Origin: an uncultured Roseburia sp.
Lineage (GTDB): Bacteria > Bacillota > Clostridia > Lachnospirales > Lachnospiraceae
Direction of reading: 5' to 3'
Assembly: GCA_934292805.1 (NCBI GenBank)
Contig: CAKQXQ010000003.1
Coordinates: 1 to 64,000 of the forward strand
Length of the DNA: 64,000 bases
Shown: positions 17,016 through 25,478 of the stretch, piece by piece
Position numbering within the stretch: the stretch's first letter is position 1
Layout: every line of letters starts with the position of its first letter
Notes under the pieces: model-generated
The model's input: only the letters and a program-made list of their open reading frames with translations
Databases searched by the model: none
Told to the model about the DNA's origin: nothing
Made by a program: the position numbers and the translations under genes

Positions 17016-17936
17016 ATGCCAAAACGACTCATAGACACTACCGCTGGTGAATTATCCAACTACAGCAAGAAAGACCTTCTGACCGCCATTGCCGCCAGCG
17101 AAGGAAGAACGCTTGCAGCAGAGACAATCGGAACGGTAACACCAATGCTGGTAAATATTACAAATGCAGAATTTGTTGCTTCACTTGGAGCAGATCTGAT
17201 CATGTTAAACATTTTTGACGTAAACAATCCGGTGATCCAAGGGCTGCCGCAGGTGCCACCAGAAGAGACTATCCGGGAGGTGAAACGCCTTACCGGAAGA
17301 ATGACAGCGATCAATTTAGAACCGGCAGTAATAAAAAAAGAAGAGGAAAAATCTGTCTGGAATCTGACGGAAGGACGTCGAGCTACAGTGGAAAATGCAA
17401 GAAAAGCTGCAGATATGGGAGTGGATATGATCATCCTTACAGGCAATCCCGGGGTGGGAGTAGACAATGAAGCCATCATACAGGCACTTTCAAAGTTAAA
17501 GGAAGCAGTTGGTGACAGAGTGATCCTTACAGCCGGTAAAATGCATGCGTCCGGTATTATTTCAGAGGCAGGAGAAAATATTCTTACAGAAAAAGATGTA
17601 GAAGCTTTTCTTGAGGCAGGTGCAGATGTGATCTTGCTTCCGGCACCGGGAACAGTTCCGGGAATTACAATGGAATATGCAGGAAAGCTTATAAAAAAAG
17701 CACATGAGAAGGGAGCACTGGCGATGACGACGATCGGAACATCCCAGGAAGGTGCGGATGAAGAGACAATCCGGCAGATCGCACTGATGTGTAAAATGGC
17801 AGGTGCAGATATCCATCATATCGGTGACAGTGGATATATGGGAATGGCATTACCGGAGAACATCACGGCCTATAGCGTTGCAATCCGTGGAAAACGTCAT
17901 ACTTATCGCAGAATGGCTATATCACTTTTGCGATAG
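17016..17936 (+). CDS. TIM-barrel protein of unknown function (DUF7916-like)
   Basis: 306 residues. The pattern of alternating strands and helices with glycine-rich loops (LILTGNPGVGVDN; ILTAGKMHASG; DVILLPAPGTVPG; HHIGDSGYMGMA) is that of a phosphate-binding TIM barrel. I recall similar proteins as a conserved family of unknown function in Firmicutes, often beside PTS or sugar genes, but the family name is from memory. AAAGGAGGG precedes the ATG by about eight bases. It follows the APH-fold kinase gene in one unit and ends 27 bp before an unusual 80-nt hairpin. A lyase or isomerase acting on a phosphorylated compound made by the kinase is possible, but not shown. Confidence 0.6.
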   Translation: MPKRLIDTTAGELSNYSKKDLLTAIAASEGRTLAAETIGTVTPMLVNITNAEFVASLGADLIMLNIFDVNNPVIQGLPQVPPEETIREVKRLTGRMTAINLEPAVIKKEEEKSVWNLTEGRRATVENARKAADMGVDMIILTGNPGVGVDNEAIIQALSKLKEAVGDRVILTAGKMHASGIISEAGENILTEKDVEAFLEAGADVILLPAPGTVPGITMEYAGKLIKKAHEKGALAMTTIGTSQEGADEETIRQIALMCKMAGADIHHIGDSGYMGMALPENITAYSVAIRGKRHTYRRMAISLLR

Positions 17937-17963
17937 GCCAAAATAGAACTGCCAGAAAAGTAT

Positions 17964-18043
17964 AATAGTCCACCAAATATGATATGTATCTTCTTTACTG
18001 GACAACCGGTAAGGAGAGGGCATATCATATTTGGGGGACTATT
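17964..18043 (+). other. 80-nt near-continuous hairpin, 4-nt loop
   Basis: The outer 23 bp (17964-17986 with 18021-18043) pair with a single mismatch. The inner 15 positions continue as a helix with several G-U pairs and two mismatches, closing an ACAA loop at the centre. The whole segment therefore folds as one stem of about 38 bp. The inner G-U pairs exist only in the plus-strand RNA. It lies between two convergent genes (stops at 17936 and 18055) and lacks a clear U-tract, so it is longer than needed for a terminator and not typical in form. Confidence 0.7.
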
Positions 18044-18054
18044 TATATATCAGA

Positions 18055-18510
18055 TTAATTCATACTGTTTACAGTTTTATATTTATATAGCATTTCTGCA
18101 TGGTTTTGTTCTTCAATCTGGATATCAGCCAGAAGTTTTCTTAATGCAGGATCGGAGAATGCAAATACTTCTGTGTTATAAGTGGAAGAGACAAGCTTTT
18201 CCGTTCCGATGCAGTCAGTAGCGAGAAAACAGTCGTTCTTTTTGTCTTCGGATGGAGACATATCGTAAGTGGCTGTAGGAGAATAATTTTTTCCATTGCT
18301 ATCGTTGCAGTTGCAGGAAGGAACATTGCCGGAAAGAACCTGCGACAGAGATTCCAGGTGTTTTTGTTCTTTTTTGTGCAGATCCAAAAATAAATCCGTC
18401 AGAACCTGATCTTTTGCGAGTTTACCATAACGCTCATATTTTTCCACACAGCACTGTTCCTGCGTCTGCAGATCTTTGATCACGGTAGTTTCTTTTTCAG
18501 TTAAAATCAT
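18055..18510 (-). CDS. CotF-like spore-coat / ferritin-like helical protein
   Basis: 151 residues, all helical apart from a central loop. Two helices carry Glu/His patterns (KKEQKHLESL near residue 48; EEQNHAEML near residue 136) and an N-terminal helix has EQCCVEKYERYGK, like the four-helix ferritin-like fold used by CotF-type coat proteins. The loop contains CNCN and other Cys residues. Whether it binds metal is uncertain because the full set of ligands is not obvious. GAGGT stands seven bases before the ATG. It is a single gene, convergent with the unit upstream and divergent from tyrS. Confidence 0.65.
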   Translation of the reverse strand: MILTEKETTVIKDLQTQEQCCVEKYERYGKLAKDQVLTDLFLDLHKKEQKHLESLSQVLSGNVPSCNCNDSNGKNYSPTATYDMSPSEDKKNDCFLATDCIGTEKLVSSTYNTEVFAFSDPALRKLLADIQIEEQNHAEMLYKYKTVNSMN

Positions 18511-18581
18511 GATAGATACCTCTTTTCAAAAATTTTTACAGTAATATTATGAATAAAGAACTGCTTTTTTATGCATATAGC

Positions 18582-18611
18582 TTGACAAATCATTTTTTTC
18601 GTGCTTATAAT
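18582..18611 (+). promoter_or_regulatory. Promoter of the T-box/tyrS transcript
   Basis: Consensus TTGACA and TATAAT are separated by 18 bp, directly upstream of the T-box leader. Transcription should start near 18618. Confidence 0.85.
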
Positions 18612-18617
18612 AGCGTT

Positions 18618-18932
18618 AATTGAAGCAGAATACAGGCTGTGACGGGAAGAAGTACATTTAAGTGAAAGAAACAGAAAGTTGCCGGTTGATGAGAGGCACA
18701 TTGGAAGCTTATTTCGAATACATCCCTGAGCTTCACACCAAATTTGCAGGAGATATTAAGATCATAGGAAGTGACAGATCCGGCAATAGTAGGCTGTGAC
18801 GTAGTGGTGCACGTTAATCGCACCGGAGTGTTGTTGGACACTCATGGAGATAAGCAGTGAGAGCTGTTTATGAATTAAGGTGGTAACACGGATTTTAACC
18901 TTCGTCCTTAGATTAGGGCGAGGGTTTTTTAT
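18618..18932 (+). promoter_or_regulatory. Tyrosine T-box leader with terminator/antiterminator
   Basis: The leader has the conserved T-box sequence AAGGTGGTAACACGG at 18876-18891. The likely specifier codon is TAC (Tyr) at 18719-18721 on the 3' side of Stem I. The terminator pairs 18897-18908 with 18915-18926 (two G-U pairs) and runs into a T-tract. Uncharged tRNA-Tyr should bind the specifier and the T-box bulge, stabilise the antiterminator and allow tyrS transcription. The downstream gene agrees with the specifier. Confidence 0.93.
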
Positions 18933-18958
18933 TTTTAAAGAGAGAAAGGAAAAGAAAA

Positions 18959-20185
18959 ATGACATTATATGATGAATTAGTTGCCCGCGGACTGATCGCG
19001 CAGGTAACAGATGAAAAAGAGATTAAAGATCTTATTAACAATGGAAAGGCAACTTTCTATATCGGATTTGATCCGACAGCAGACAGTCTTCATGTTGGAC
19101 ATTTCATGGCACTCTGCCTTATGAAACGTCTTCAGATGGCAGGAAACAAACCAATTGCTTTGATCGGTGGCGGAACCGCAATGATCGGTGATCCGTCCGG
19201 ACGTACCGACATGCGTCAGATGATGACACCGGAAACAATTCAGCACAACTGTGACTGCTTCAAGAAACAGATGAGCCGTTTTATTGATTTTTCTGATGGA
19301 AAAGCATTGATGGTAAACAACGCAGACTGGCTGATGGATTTAAATTACATCGATGTTCTTCGTGAAGTAGGAGCTCATTTCTCTGTAAATCGCATGCTGA
19401 CAGCTGAGTGCTACAAACAGCGTATGGAAAAAGGTTTAAGCTTCTTAGAGTTCAACTACATGATCATGCAGAGTTACGATTTCTACACCTTATACGAGAA
19501 ATATGGCTGTAACATGGAATTTGGTGGAGATGATCAGTGGAGCAACATGTTAGGTGGTACCGAACTGATCCGTCGTAAGCTCGGAAAAGATGCTTATGCT
19601 ATGACGATCAATCTGCTTCTGAATTCAGAAGGAAAGAAAATGGGAAAAACACAGTCCGGAGCAGTATGGCTTGATCCAAACAAGACGTCTCCATTTGATT
19701 TCTTCCAGTACTGGAGAAATGTTGCTGACTCTGATGTATTAAAATGCATCCGTATGCTGACATTCCTTCCATTAGAGGAGATCGATGCAATGGAAAGCTG
19801 GGAAGGTGCCCAGTTGAACCAGGCAAAAGAAATTCTTGCATATGAGCTTACCAAATTAGTACATGGTGAGGAAGAGGCATCAAAAGCAAGAGAAGCTTCC
19901 CACGCATTATTCGCAGGTGGCGGAGATTCTGCACATATGCCGACAGCAGAATTAACAGCAGAAGATTTTGCAGAGGGAGATATGGATATTCTTGCACTTC
20001 TTGTAAAAACAGGACTTGCTCCATCCCGTTCCGATGCAAGACGTGCGGTAGAACAGGGCGGTGTATCTGTTGCAGATGAGAAAGTGACAGATATTAAGAC
20101 AGCTTACAGTGCAGCATCCTTCGGTGAGGACGGACTGGTTGTAAAACGTGGTAAAAAGAAATTCGTAAAAGTGACTGTTAAATAA
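18959..20185 (+). CDS. tyrS: Tyrosyl-tRNA synthetase
   Basis: 408 residues, normal for bacterial TyrRS. The class I signature HVGH is at residues 45-48 and KMGKT near 227-231 is the KMSKS loop. Tyrosine-binding segments ([17 protein letters not shown]: [25 protein letters not shown]) are intact, and the last about 65 residues form an S4-like RNA-binding domain. It charges tRNA-Tyr with tyrosine in the cytoplasm. It is a single gene under the T-box leader just upstream and ends at a strong bidirectional terminator. Confidence 0.98.
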   Translation: MTLYDELVARGLIAQVTDEKEIKDLINNGKATFYIGFDPTADSLHVGHFMALCLMKRLQMAGNKPIALIGGGTAMIGDPSGRTDMRQMMTPETIQHNCDCFKKQMSRFIDFSDGKALMVNNADWLMDLNYIDVLREVGAHFSVNRMLTAECYKQRMEKGLSFLEFNYMIMQSYDFYTLYEKYGCNMEFGGDDQWSNMLGGTELIRRKLGKDAYAMTINLLLNSEGKKMGKTQSGAVWLDPNKTSPFDFFQYWRNVADSDVLKCIRMLTFLPLEEIDAMESWEGAQLNQAKEILAYELTKLVHGEEEASKAREASHALFAGGGDSAHMPTAELTAEDFAEGDMDILALLVKTGLAPSRSDARRAVEQGGVSVADEKVTDIKTAYSAASFGEDGLVVKRGKKKFVKVTVK

Positions 20186-20190
20186 TTTAT

Positions 20191-20246
20191 AAAAAAAGAT
20201 GTGTATTCTGCTCTTTATAAAAAGCGGCAGAATACACATCTTTTTT
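20191..20246 (+). terminator. Bidirectional terminator between tyrS and the MATE gene
   Basis: A 19-20-bp perfect stem (20191-20212 with 20227-20246) has A-runs on one side and T-runs on the other, so it can end both tyrS and the convergent minus-strand MATE gene, whose stop codon overlaps the T-run. Confidence 0.9.
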
Positions 20247-21630
20247 ATATTTTGATCTGAACCCATTTGCCCTGGCGGAACCGGATGGTGGCAAAAAGGA
20301 AACGTGAGATCTGGTCACCGAGAACTCCCATCCAGATGCCGACGATCCCACATCCGAGCGTATAGCCGCAGAAGTAGGATAGAATGGTACGGATGAAAGT
20401 AACACTGATCATAGATGCGACAGCAGTATATAAGGTATCACCGGCACCGCGTAAGCATCCCATATAAATGACCTGACAGATCTGGAAGACAACGACAAAG
20501 ATGATTACATGCATGATCTGCACACCGATCGCAACAATATGTTCTTCTGTGAAAAACAGTCTGTATAACCAGCCTGCACCAAAATAATAAAGTGCAACAA
20601 GACAGAGTGCGATCATAGCCCCGATCAGACGGCAGGTTCTTCCGTATTCTTTTGCCAGATCGGGATCTTTTGCACCGAGGCTGCGTCCGATAAGGGCAAC
20701 AGCAGTCGACTGTAAACCATCCCCGAATGAAAAGGAAAGAGACATAATATTCATACCAACCTGATGTGCGGCCATGGCATCGGTTCCCTGACCGGCAGCC
20801 ATAATGGCAGTGAGCATAAATCCGATACGCATAAGAACCTGTTCGAAAAAGACACTGTAAGCGACTTTGATCAGACTGAGCAAAGAAGTAAAGGCCGGTC
20901 TGATATGATGCTCTATAATATAAGGAATACTTAAAAAGCTATCATCTTTCCGGATCGAGAGAATGCTCATAATGCATGCAACAACTGTACCGGATACCGT
21001 TGCAAGTGCAGCTCCGTGGATACCCAGTGCAGGGAAACCAAAATGACCGTTGATCAGCAGATAATTTAAAATAATATTGATCGTATTGGAGGTTACATTG
21101 GTACGCATAGTGATCTTTGTATTACCGGCACCACGCTGTGCGGAGTTGATCCCCATCTGAATACAGTTAAAGATCATTCCACCCATAATAATCTGAAAAT
21201 AAGCCACGGCATCCCCGTGGGTTTCGGAAGTAGAACCACAGAATTGTATGATAGCTCCGGAAAATACGACAAATACAGTGCTCAAAAGGATCGCAGAGAT
21301 CAGGATAAAGATCAAGGCAGTAAGCAGAATTTCATTGGCAGAGTCCTGGCGCTTTTCACCGCGTCTGCGGGCAACCAGCGCGGAAAGTGCAACATTTATG
21401 GCAAAAAATAAAGCAAGTCCCAAAAGCTTCGGCTGTGTGGTAAGACCAACGGCAGCTACAGCGTAAGAACCGAGAGAACTTACCATCAGAGAATCAATAA
21501 GCCCTGCAAAGGCAACGAAAAAAGATTCAATGATCGCCGGCCATGCCATATCAATGGTTATTTTTAATGTTTCTTTATGATAATTTTTTTTCAAAGAATT
21601 CAGGGAAAATAGTTTCTGTTTTAGATTCAT
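20245..21630 (-). CDS. MATE-family multidrug/cation antiporter
   Basis: 461 residues with about 12 membrane helices in two homologous halves; the first begins DMAWPAIIESFFVAFAGLIDSLMVSSLG, and the second around FEQVLMRIGFMLTAIMAAGQGTDAMAAHQVG. MATE proteins export organic cations or other compounds in exchange for Na+ or H+. I chose the ATG at 21628-21630, preceded by AAGGAAG; a longer frame has no ribosome site. It stands alone, divergent from a methyltransferase gene. The substrate is unknown. Confidence 0.92.
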   Translation of the reverse strand: MNLKQKLFSLNSLKKNYHKETLKITIDMAWPAIIESFFVAFAGLIDSLMVSSLGSYAVAAVGLTTQPKLLGLALFFAINVALSALVARRRGEKRQDSANEILLTALIFILISAILLSTVFVVFSGAIIQFCGSTSETHGDAVAYFQIIMGGMIFNCIQMGINSAQRGAGNTKITMRTNVTSNTINIILNYLLINGHFGFPALGIHGAALATVSGTVVACIMSILSIRKDDSFLSIPYIIEHHIRPAFTSLLSLIKVAYSVFFEQVLMRIGFMLTAIMAAGQGTDAMAAHQVGMNIMSLSFSFGDGLQSTAVALIGRSLGAKDPDLAKEYGRTCRLIGAMIALCLVALYYFGAGWLYRLFFTEEHIVAIGVQIMHVIIFVVVFQICQVIYMGCLRGAGDTLYTAVASMISVTFIRTILSYFCGYTLGCGIVGIWMGVLGDQISRFLFATIRFRQGKWVQIKI

Positions 21631-21699
21631 TGGAGTTTCTTCCTTATGTAAAATGATGATACATAAAGTATACCACATTTTCACATGAATGGTAGTCGC

Positions 21700-21728
21700 T
21701 TGTTTTTCTGTAAATCGTCAGATATAAT
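21700..21728 (+). promoter_or_regulatory. Promoter of the methyltransferase gene
   Basis: TTGTTT and TATAAT are separated by 17 bp, 33 bp upstream of the ATG at 21762. Confidence 0.5.
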
Positions 21729-21761
21729 GAAGCTGTAACAGAAAAAAGGGTAAGGAAAATT

Positions 21762-22544
21762 ATGGCGAAAGAACTGACAGAATTAGAAAAACACTACAAT
21801 AAATTTAATGAAGAGAAAAGACTCGGGCGTCGGCACGGTCAGGTAGAGTACCGGATCACAATGGAATACATCCATCGTTATCTGAAAGAGATGGAGTCAC
21901 CGAAGATCCTTGATGTCGGTGCGGGAACCGGACGTTATTCAGTGGCACTTGCAAAAGAAGGGTATGATGTCACGGCAGTCGAACTGGTGAAGTATAATCT
22001 TGGAATTTTAAAGTCCAAAGGAAGCAGTGTAAAAGCTTATCAGGGAAATGCACTTAAGCTGTCAAGATTTAAAGATGATTCCTTTGATGTGACATTACTG
22101 CTTGGACCAATGTATCATCTGTATACCTTCGAAGATAAAGTAAAAGCACTCAGTGAAGCAAAACGTGTCACGAAAAAGGGTGGCCTCATCTTTGTGGCAT
22201 ACCTGATGAATGATTATGGTGTTCTTATGTATGGATTTAAAGAAAATATGGTAAAAGAATGCTTACAGGATGGAAGACTCACAGAGAATTTTCACTGTGT
22301 TTCCAGAGAAAAAGATCTGTATGAGTACGTGACATTAGAAGATATAGCACAGATCAACGATACTTCCGGCCTGACACGCAAAAAGATCTTTGCACCGGAT
22401 GGCGCAGCAAATTATATGAGGCCGGTTTTAAAGGAAATGGATGAGGAGACCTTTGATCTTTTTGTGCGATATCAGATGTCTGTGGCAGAGCGGATGGATC
22501 TGATGGGCGCAAGTGCACATACGGTGGATATTCTGCAGGCTTAA
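21762..22544 (+). CDS. Class I SAM-dependent methyltransferase
   Basis: 260 residues. Motif I ILDVGAGTGRYSVALA begins near residue 47, followed by the acidic end of strand 2 (DVTAVE). Post-motif segments LLLGPMYHLYTFEDK and EAKRVTKKGGLIFVAY are typical of the UbiE/Methyltransf_11 group. The substrate is not predictable; such genes are common small-molecule methyltransferases in Clostridia. AAGGAAAATT precedes the ATG. It is separated by 73 bp from the next gene and may be cotranscribed with it. Confidence 0.85.
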   Translation: MAKELTELEKHYNKFNEEKRLGRRHGQVEYRITMEYIHRYLKEMESPKILDVGAGTGRYSVALAKEGYDVTAVELVKYNLGILKSKGSSVKAYQGNALKLSRFKDDSFDVTLLLGPMYHLYTFEDKVKALSEAKRVTKKGGLIFVAYLMNDYGVLMYGFKENMVKECLQDGRLTENFHCVSREKDLYEYVTLEDIAQINDTSGLTRKKIFAPDGAANYMRPVLKEMDEETFDLFVRYQMSVAERMDLMGASAHTVDILQA

Positions 22545-22617
22545 GAATCGAAATACATAGTCAGCATAAATGATGATAAAGCAGTGATAAAGAGAGAGAA
22601 AAGACGAGGACAGACAG

Positions 22618-23271
22618 ATGATAAAGAACCTGGATGAGATTTCAGATGGAAAAAGATACGGATTAAATGATATGGTGAGGGCGGCCTGCAATGATTGCGC
22701 AGGATGCTCTTCATGCTGCGAGGATATGGGGGATTCTATCATTTTAGACCCTTTTGATATTTATGAACTTACCGCAAATCTGGGATGCAGTTTTGAGGAT
22801 CTGTTGAAGAAAGAGATCGGACTTACCGTGGCAGATGGCATGATCCTTCCAAATTTGAAGATGACAGAAGAGAATGTATGTCCATTTTTAAATCAGGAAA
22901 AACGATGCAGTATCCATGGCTTCAGACCGGGAATCTGCAGAGTATTTCCCTTGGGAAGAATCTACGAGGACGATCATCTGGATTACTTTTTGCAGCTGGA
23001 TGGCTGTGTGAAAGAGAACCGGAGTAAGGTAAAAGTAAGCAAATGGCTGGACACACAAGAGCTTAAGAAAAATCAGAAATATCTGATCGACTGGCATGCA
23101 TTCCGTAAGAAAATCGAAGGGATCTTGCTGGAAATGGAGGATGAAAATCAGAAGAAAACAATTTCCATGTTTCTGCTGAATACATTTTTTGTGAATCCAT
23201 ATGATGGGAAGATGGATTTTTACGAACAATTTTACGAGAGAATGGATCGGATCTCCTGTGTTTTAAAATAA
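22618..23271 (+). CDS. YkgJ-family cysteine-cluster protein
   Basis: 217 residues. Two Cys groups are clear: CNDCAGCSSCC near residues 24-34, and CPFLNQEKRCSIHGFRPGIC followed by RVFPLG near 84-107. This arrangement defines the YkgJ family (zinc- or iron-sulfur-binding Cys cluster, formerly UPF0153). The exact reaction of the family is not established. It lies in the same direction as the methyltransferase and may act with it, but nothing proves that. Confidence 0.85.
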   Translation: MIKNLDEISDGKRYGLNDMVRAACNDCAGCSSCCEDMGDSIILDPFDIYELTANLGCSFEDLLKKEIGLTVADGMILPNLKMTEENVCPFLNQEKRCSIHGFRPGICRVFPLGRIYEDDHLDYFLQLDGCVKENRSKVKVSKWLDTQELKKNQKYLIDWHAFRKKIEGILLEMEDENQKKTISMFLLNTFFVNPYDGKMDFYEQFYERMDRISCVLK

Positions 23272-23330
23272 AACAGGCAGGCCGGAATGAATAGTTTTTT
23301 CTGGTGGAAGGAAATAGAAGGTGTAGGAAG

Positions 23331-23756
23331 ATGAAAATGATCGTTTGCCTGGATGACAGGAACGGAGTCAGTTTTAATAACAGGCGTCAGTCTCGCGACA
23401 GAGTAGTAATACAGGATATCCTAACGCTGACGAGGGGACATGGACTCTATGTAAAACCTTATAGCATGGAATTGTTTTGTGATTGCGAAGAGAAGACTGC
23501 CGATATACATATAACAGAAGACTTCCATAAAGAAAATATAAATCCAGAGGATTATATTTTTGCAGAGCGGGAGGACGCGGCAGGCATCATGGAAGATGTG
23601 GAAGAGTGGGTTGTCTACCGGTGGAATAAGGTATATCCTTCGGATGCAAAGCTTCGGATGCCAAAGGAGTATGAATGTATGGAAGCTGTGGATTTTACAG
23701 GATATTCGCATGAGAAGATCACAAGAGAAATATATCAGAAAAAGAAGGAACTTTAA
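23331..23756 (+). CDS. Conserved small protein of unknown function
   Basis: 141 residues, soluble, acidic. The opening MIVCLDDRNGVSFNNRRQSRD and the later EEWVVYRWNKVYPSDAKL look like a conserved Lachnospiraceae protein that I have seen annotated loosely as 'ribonuclease Z', but none of the metallo-beta-lactamase motifs of RNase Z (HxHxDH) are present, so I do not accept that name. GTAGGAAG lies directly before the ATG at 23331, and a second ATG two codons on (23337) is better spaced from it, so the start could be either. Confidence 0.6.
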   Translation: MKMIVCLDDRNGVSFNNRRQSRDRVVIQDILTLTRGHGLYVKPYSMELFCDCEEKTADIHITEDFHKENINPEDYIFAEREDAAGIMEDVEEWVVYRWNKVYPSDAKLRMPKEYECMEAVDFTGYSHEKITREIYQKKKEL

Positions 23757-23772
23757 GACGACGTTAAGGTTT

Positions 23773-23801
23773 TTGCAGTTGAATGCTAAGAAACTTATGC
23801 T
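23773..23801 (+). promoter_or_regulatory. Possible promoter upstream of the DUF975-like gene
   Basis: TTGCAG and TATGCT are separated by 17 bp, about 75 bp before the gene at 23878. This is a modest match. Confidence 0.3.
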
Positions 23802-23877
23802 AAAGTTCTGTCATAGAAAAAAACTGACTTAGATATATGGAAAAGATACAGGTCATGGATAAGAAAGGATAAAAAAT

Positions 23878-24786
23878 ATGTGGACAAGAGCTGAATTAAA
23901 AGAGAGAGCAAAAATATCATTGACACGTAATTACTGGAAGTGCATTTTGATCGGTCTTCTGATGTCGATCTTTATAAGTGGTGGAAGCAACACCGGAGGC
24001 ATCAACACAGTACTCGAGAACAGAGTTGATGTTGACAATATCATTCATCCGGAGTCAGAATATGACGATTATGATGATTATTACGATGACGACTATGATT
24101 ATGATGATTATTACGATGGTAACTATGATGATTATTATTATGATAATGATTATGACAGTGATTTCAATCAGGGAGGAATCCTTCACGAGATGGGACTGAT
24201 CGAAAGAACGATCGGTTCTGCCGGAATTATGGCACTTATTATGCTGGCAGGGGTAGCAGTGATTTTGTCACTGGTTGTGTTTGCAGTCGTGATCCTGCTT
24301 CAGGTATTTATTTTTTATCCGCTCGAAGTAGGCTGTAAGAGATTTTTTATGAGAAATTTACAGGAACCTGCGATGGTTGGAAACATCGGATATGCATTTG
24401 ACAGTAATTATAAAAATATTGCCAAAACCATGTTTTTCATGAACTTATATACTGCATTATGGTCGTTGCTTTTTGTGATCCCGGGTATTGTAAAGTCATA
24501 CGAATACAAGATGATCCCGTATCTTCTGGCAGAGAATCCGGATATGACAAAAGAACAGGCATTTGAGGAAAGCAGACGTATGATGCAGGGACAGAAGTGG
24601 AATACATTTGTACTGGATCTTTCCTTTATCGGATGGAAGATTTTAAGTGGAATGACATTGGGAATCCTTGGAATTTTTTATGTGACACCTTATTATTATG
24701 CCACACATGCGGCACTTTATGAGAAATTACGCTATGGAATCCCATATGAGAACAGTTATAACACAACGGAGCAAAGCACAAACTAG
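23878..24786 (+). CDS. DUF975-like membrane protein with Asp/Tyr-rich loop
   Basis: 302 residues. The N-terminus WTRAELKERAKISLTRNYWK and the C-terminal half (FFMNLYTALWSLLFVIPGIVKSYEY, EAFEESRRMMQGQKW) match DUF975-type integral membrane proteins. Between the first membrane segment (about 21-38) and the second (about 118-145) is a stretch near residues 60-97 built almost only of Asp and Tyr with a few Asn/Gly, encoded by GAT/TAT/GAC repeats. This is unusual for the family and probably lies outside the membrane. AAAGGATAAAAAAT precedes the ATG. A two-component system starts eight bases after its stop, probably in the same unit. Confidence 0.8.
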   Translation: MWTRAELKERAKISLTRNYWKCILIGLLMSIFISGGSNTGGINTVLENRVDVDNIIHPESEYDDYDDYYDDDYDYDDYYDGNYDDYYYDNDYDSDFNQGGILHEMGLIERTIGSAGIMALIMLAGVAVILSLVVFAVVILLQVFIFYPLEVGCKRFFMRNLQEPAMVGNIGYAFDSNYKNIAKTMFFMNLYTALWSLLFVIPGIVKSYEYKMIPYLLAENPDMTKEQAFEESRRMMQGQKWNTFVLDLSFIGWKILSGMTLGILGIFYVTPYYYATHAALYEKLRYGIPYENSYNTTEQSTN

Positions 24787-24794
24787 GAGCGGAT

Positions 24795-25478
24795 ATGGAT
24801 TATAAAATCTTGATCGCAGATGATGAGCCGGAGATAAGAAGTCTTCTCCGGCTTTATCTGGAAAATGAAAAATATATTGTAATAGAAGCAAAAGATGGGC
24901 AGGAAACATTGGAGCTTCTTCGGAAAGAGCAGCCGGCACTTTGCATTCTGGATATCATGATGCCGAAGATAGATGGGTATCACGTACTTTCACAGCTTCG
25001 CAAAGAAAGCAATATCCCGGTGATCATACTGTCTGCAAAAAATGCTGATTCTGAGAAGATTTTGGGATTAAATCTCGGTGCAGATGATTATCTGGCAAAG
25101 CCATTTAATCCATTGGAGGCAGTTGCGAGAGTGAACTCGAATATCCGGAGATTTTATTCACTTGGAACAGGCAGGGTGGCAGCCGAGCAGCTTACAGTGA
25201 GAAATCTTACACTGGATCCGGAAGCATGTATTTTGAAGAAGGATGGAAAAGAAATTGCACTGACTTCGATCGAGTATCGGATCATGGAACTTTTTATGCG
25301 TAATCCGGGCAAAGTTTTTACAAAACAGCAGATTTATGAATATGGCTGGAAAGAGGATTACATTGTTTCCGATAATAATATTATGGTTTGCATCAGTAAG
25401 CTTCGTGCCAAGTTAGACGAAGATCCGTCAGCGTATATCAGTACGATCAGAGGACTTGGCTACCGTATGGAGAGATAG
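24795..25478 (+). CDS. OmpR/PhoB-family response regulator
   Basis: 227 residues. The receiver domain has the acidic pair Asp9-Asp10, phosphorylation site Asp53 (CILDIMMPK), and Lys in YLAKPFNP. The C-terminal winged helix (about 130-227) has LTSIEYRIMELFMRNPGKVFT and the final TIRGLGYRM. It binds DNA as a dimer when phosphorylated by the kinase encoded directly downstream. AGGAGCGGAT stands before the ATG. Because the DUF975-like membrane protein gene precedes it closely, that protein may be part of the sensing or output path. Confidence 0.95.
   Translation: MDYKILIADDEPEIRSLLRLYLENEKYIVIEAKDGQETLELLRKEQPALCILDIMMPKIDGYHVLSQLRKESNIPVIILSAKNADSEKILGLNLGADDYLAKPFNPLEAVARVNSNIRRFYSLGTGRVAAEQLTVRNLTLDPEACILKKDGKEIALTSIEYRIMELFMRNPGKVFTKQQIYEYGWKEDYIVSDNNIMVCISKLRAKLDEDPSAYISTIRGLGYRMER

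Noticed and set aside
23331..23756. Name 'ribonuclease Z' for the 141-residue protein
   Set aside because: No HxHxDH or other metallo-beta-lactamase motifs, and it is less than half the needed length.
23978..24199. Second frame over the Asp/Tyr repeat rich in Met, Ile and Thr
   Set aside because: It is the shifted reading of the GAT/TAT repeats within the DUF975-like gene and has no ribosome site.
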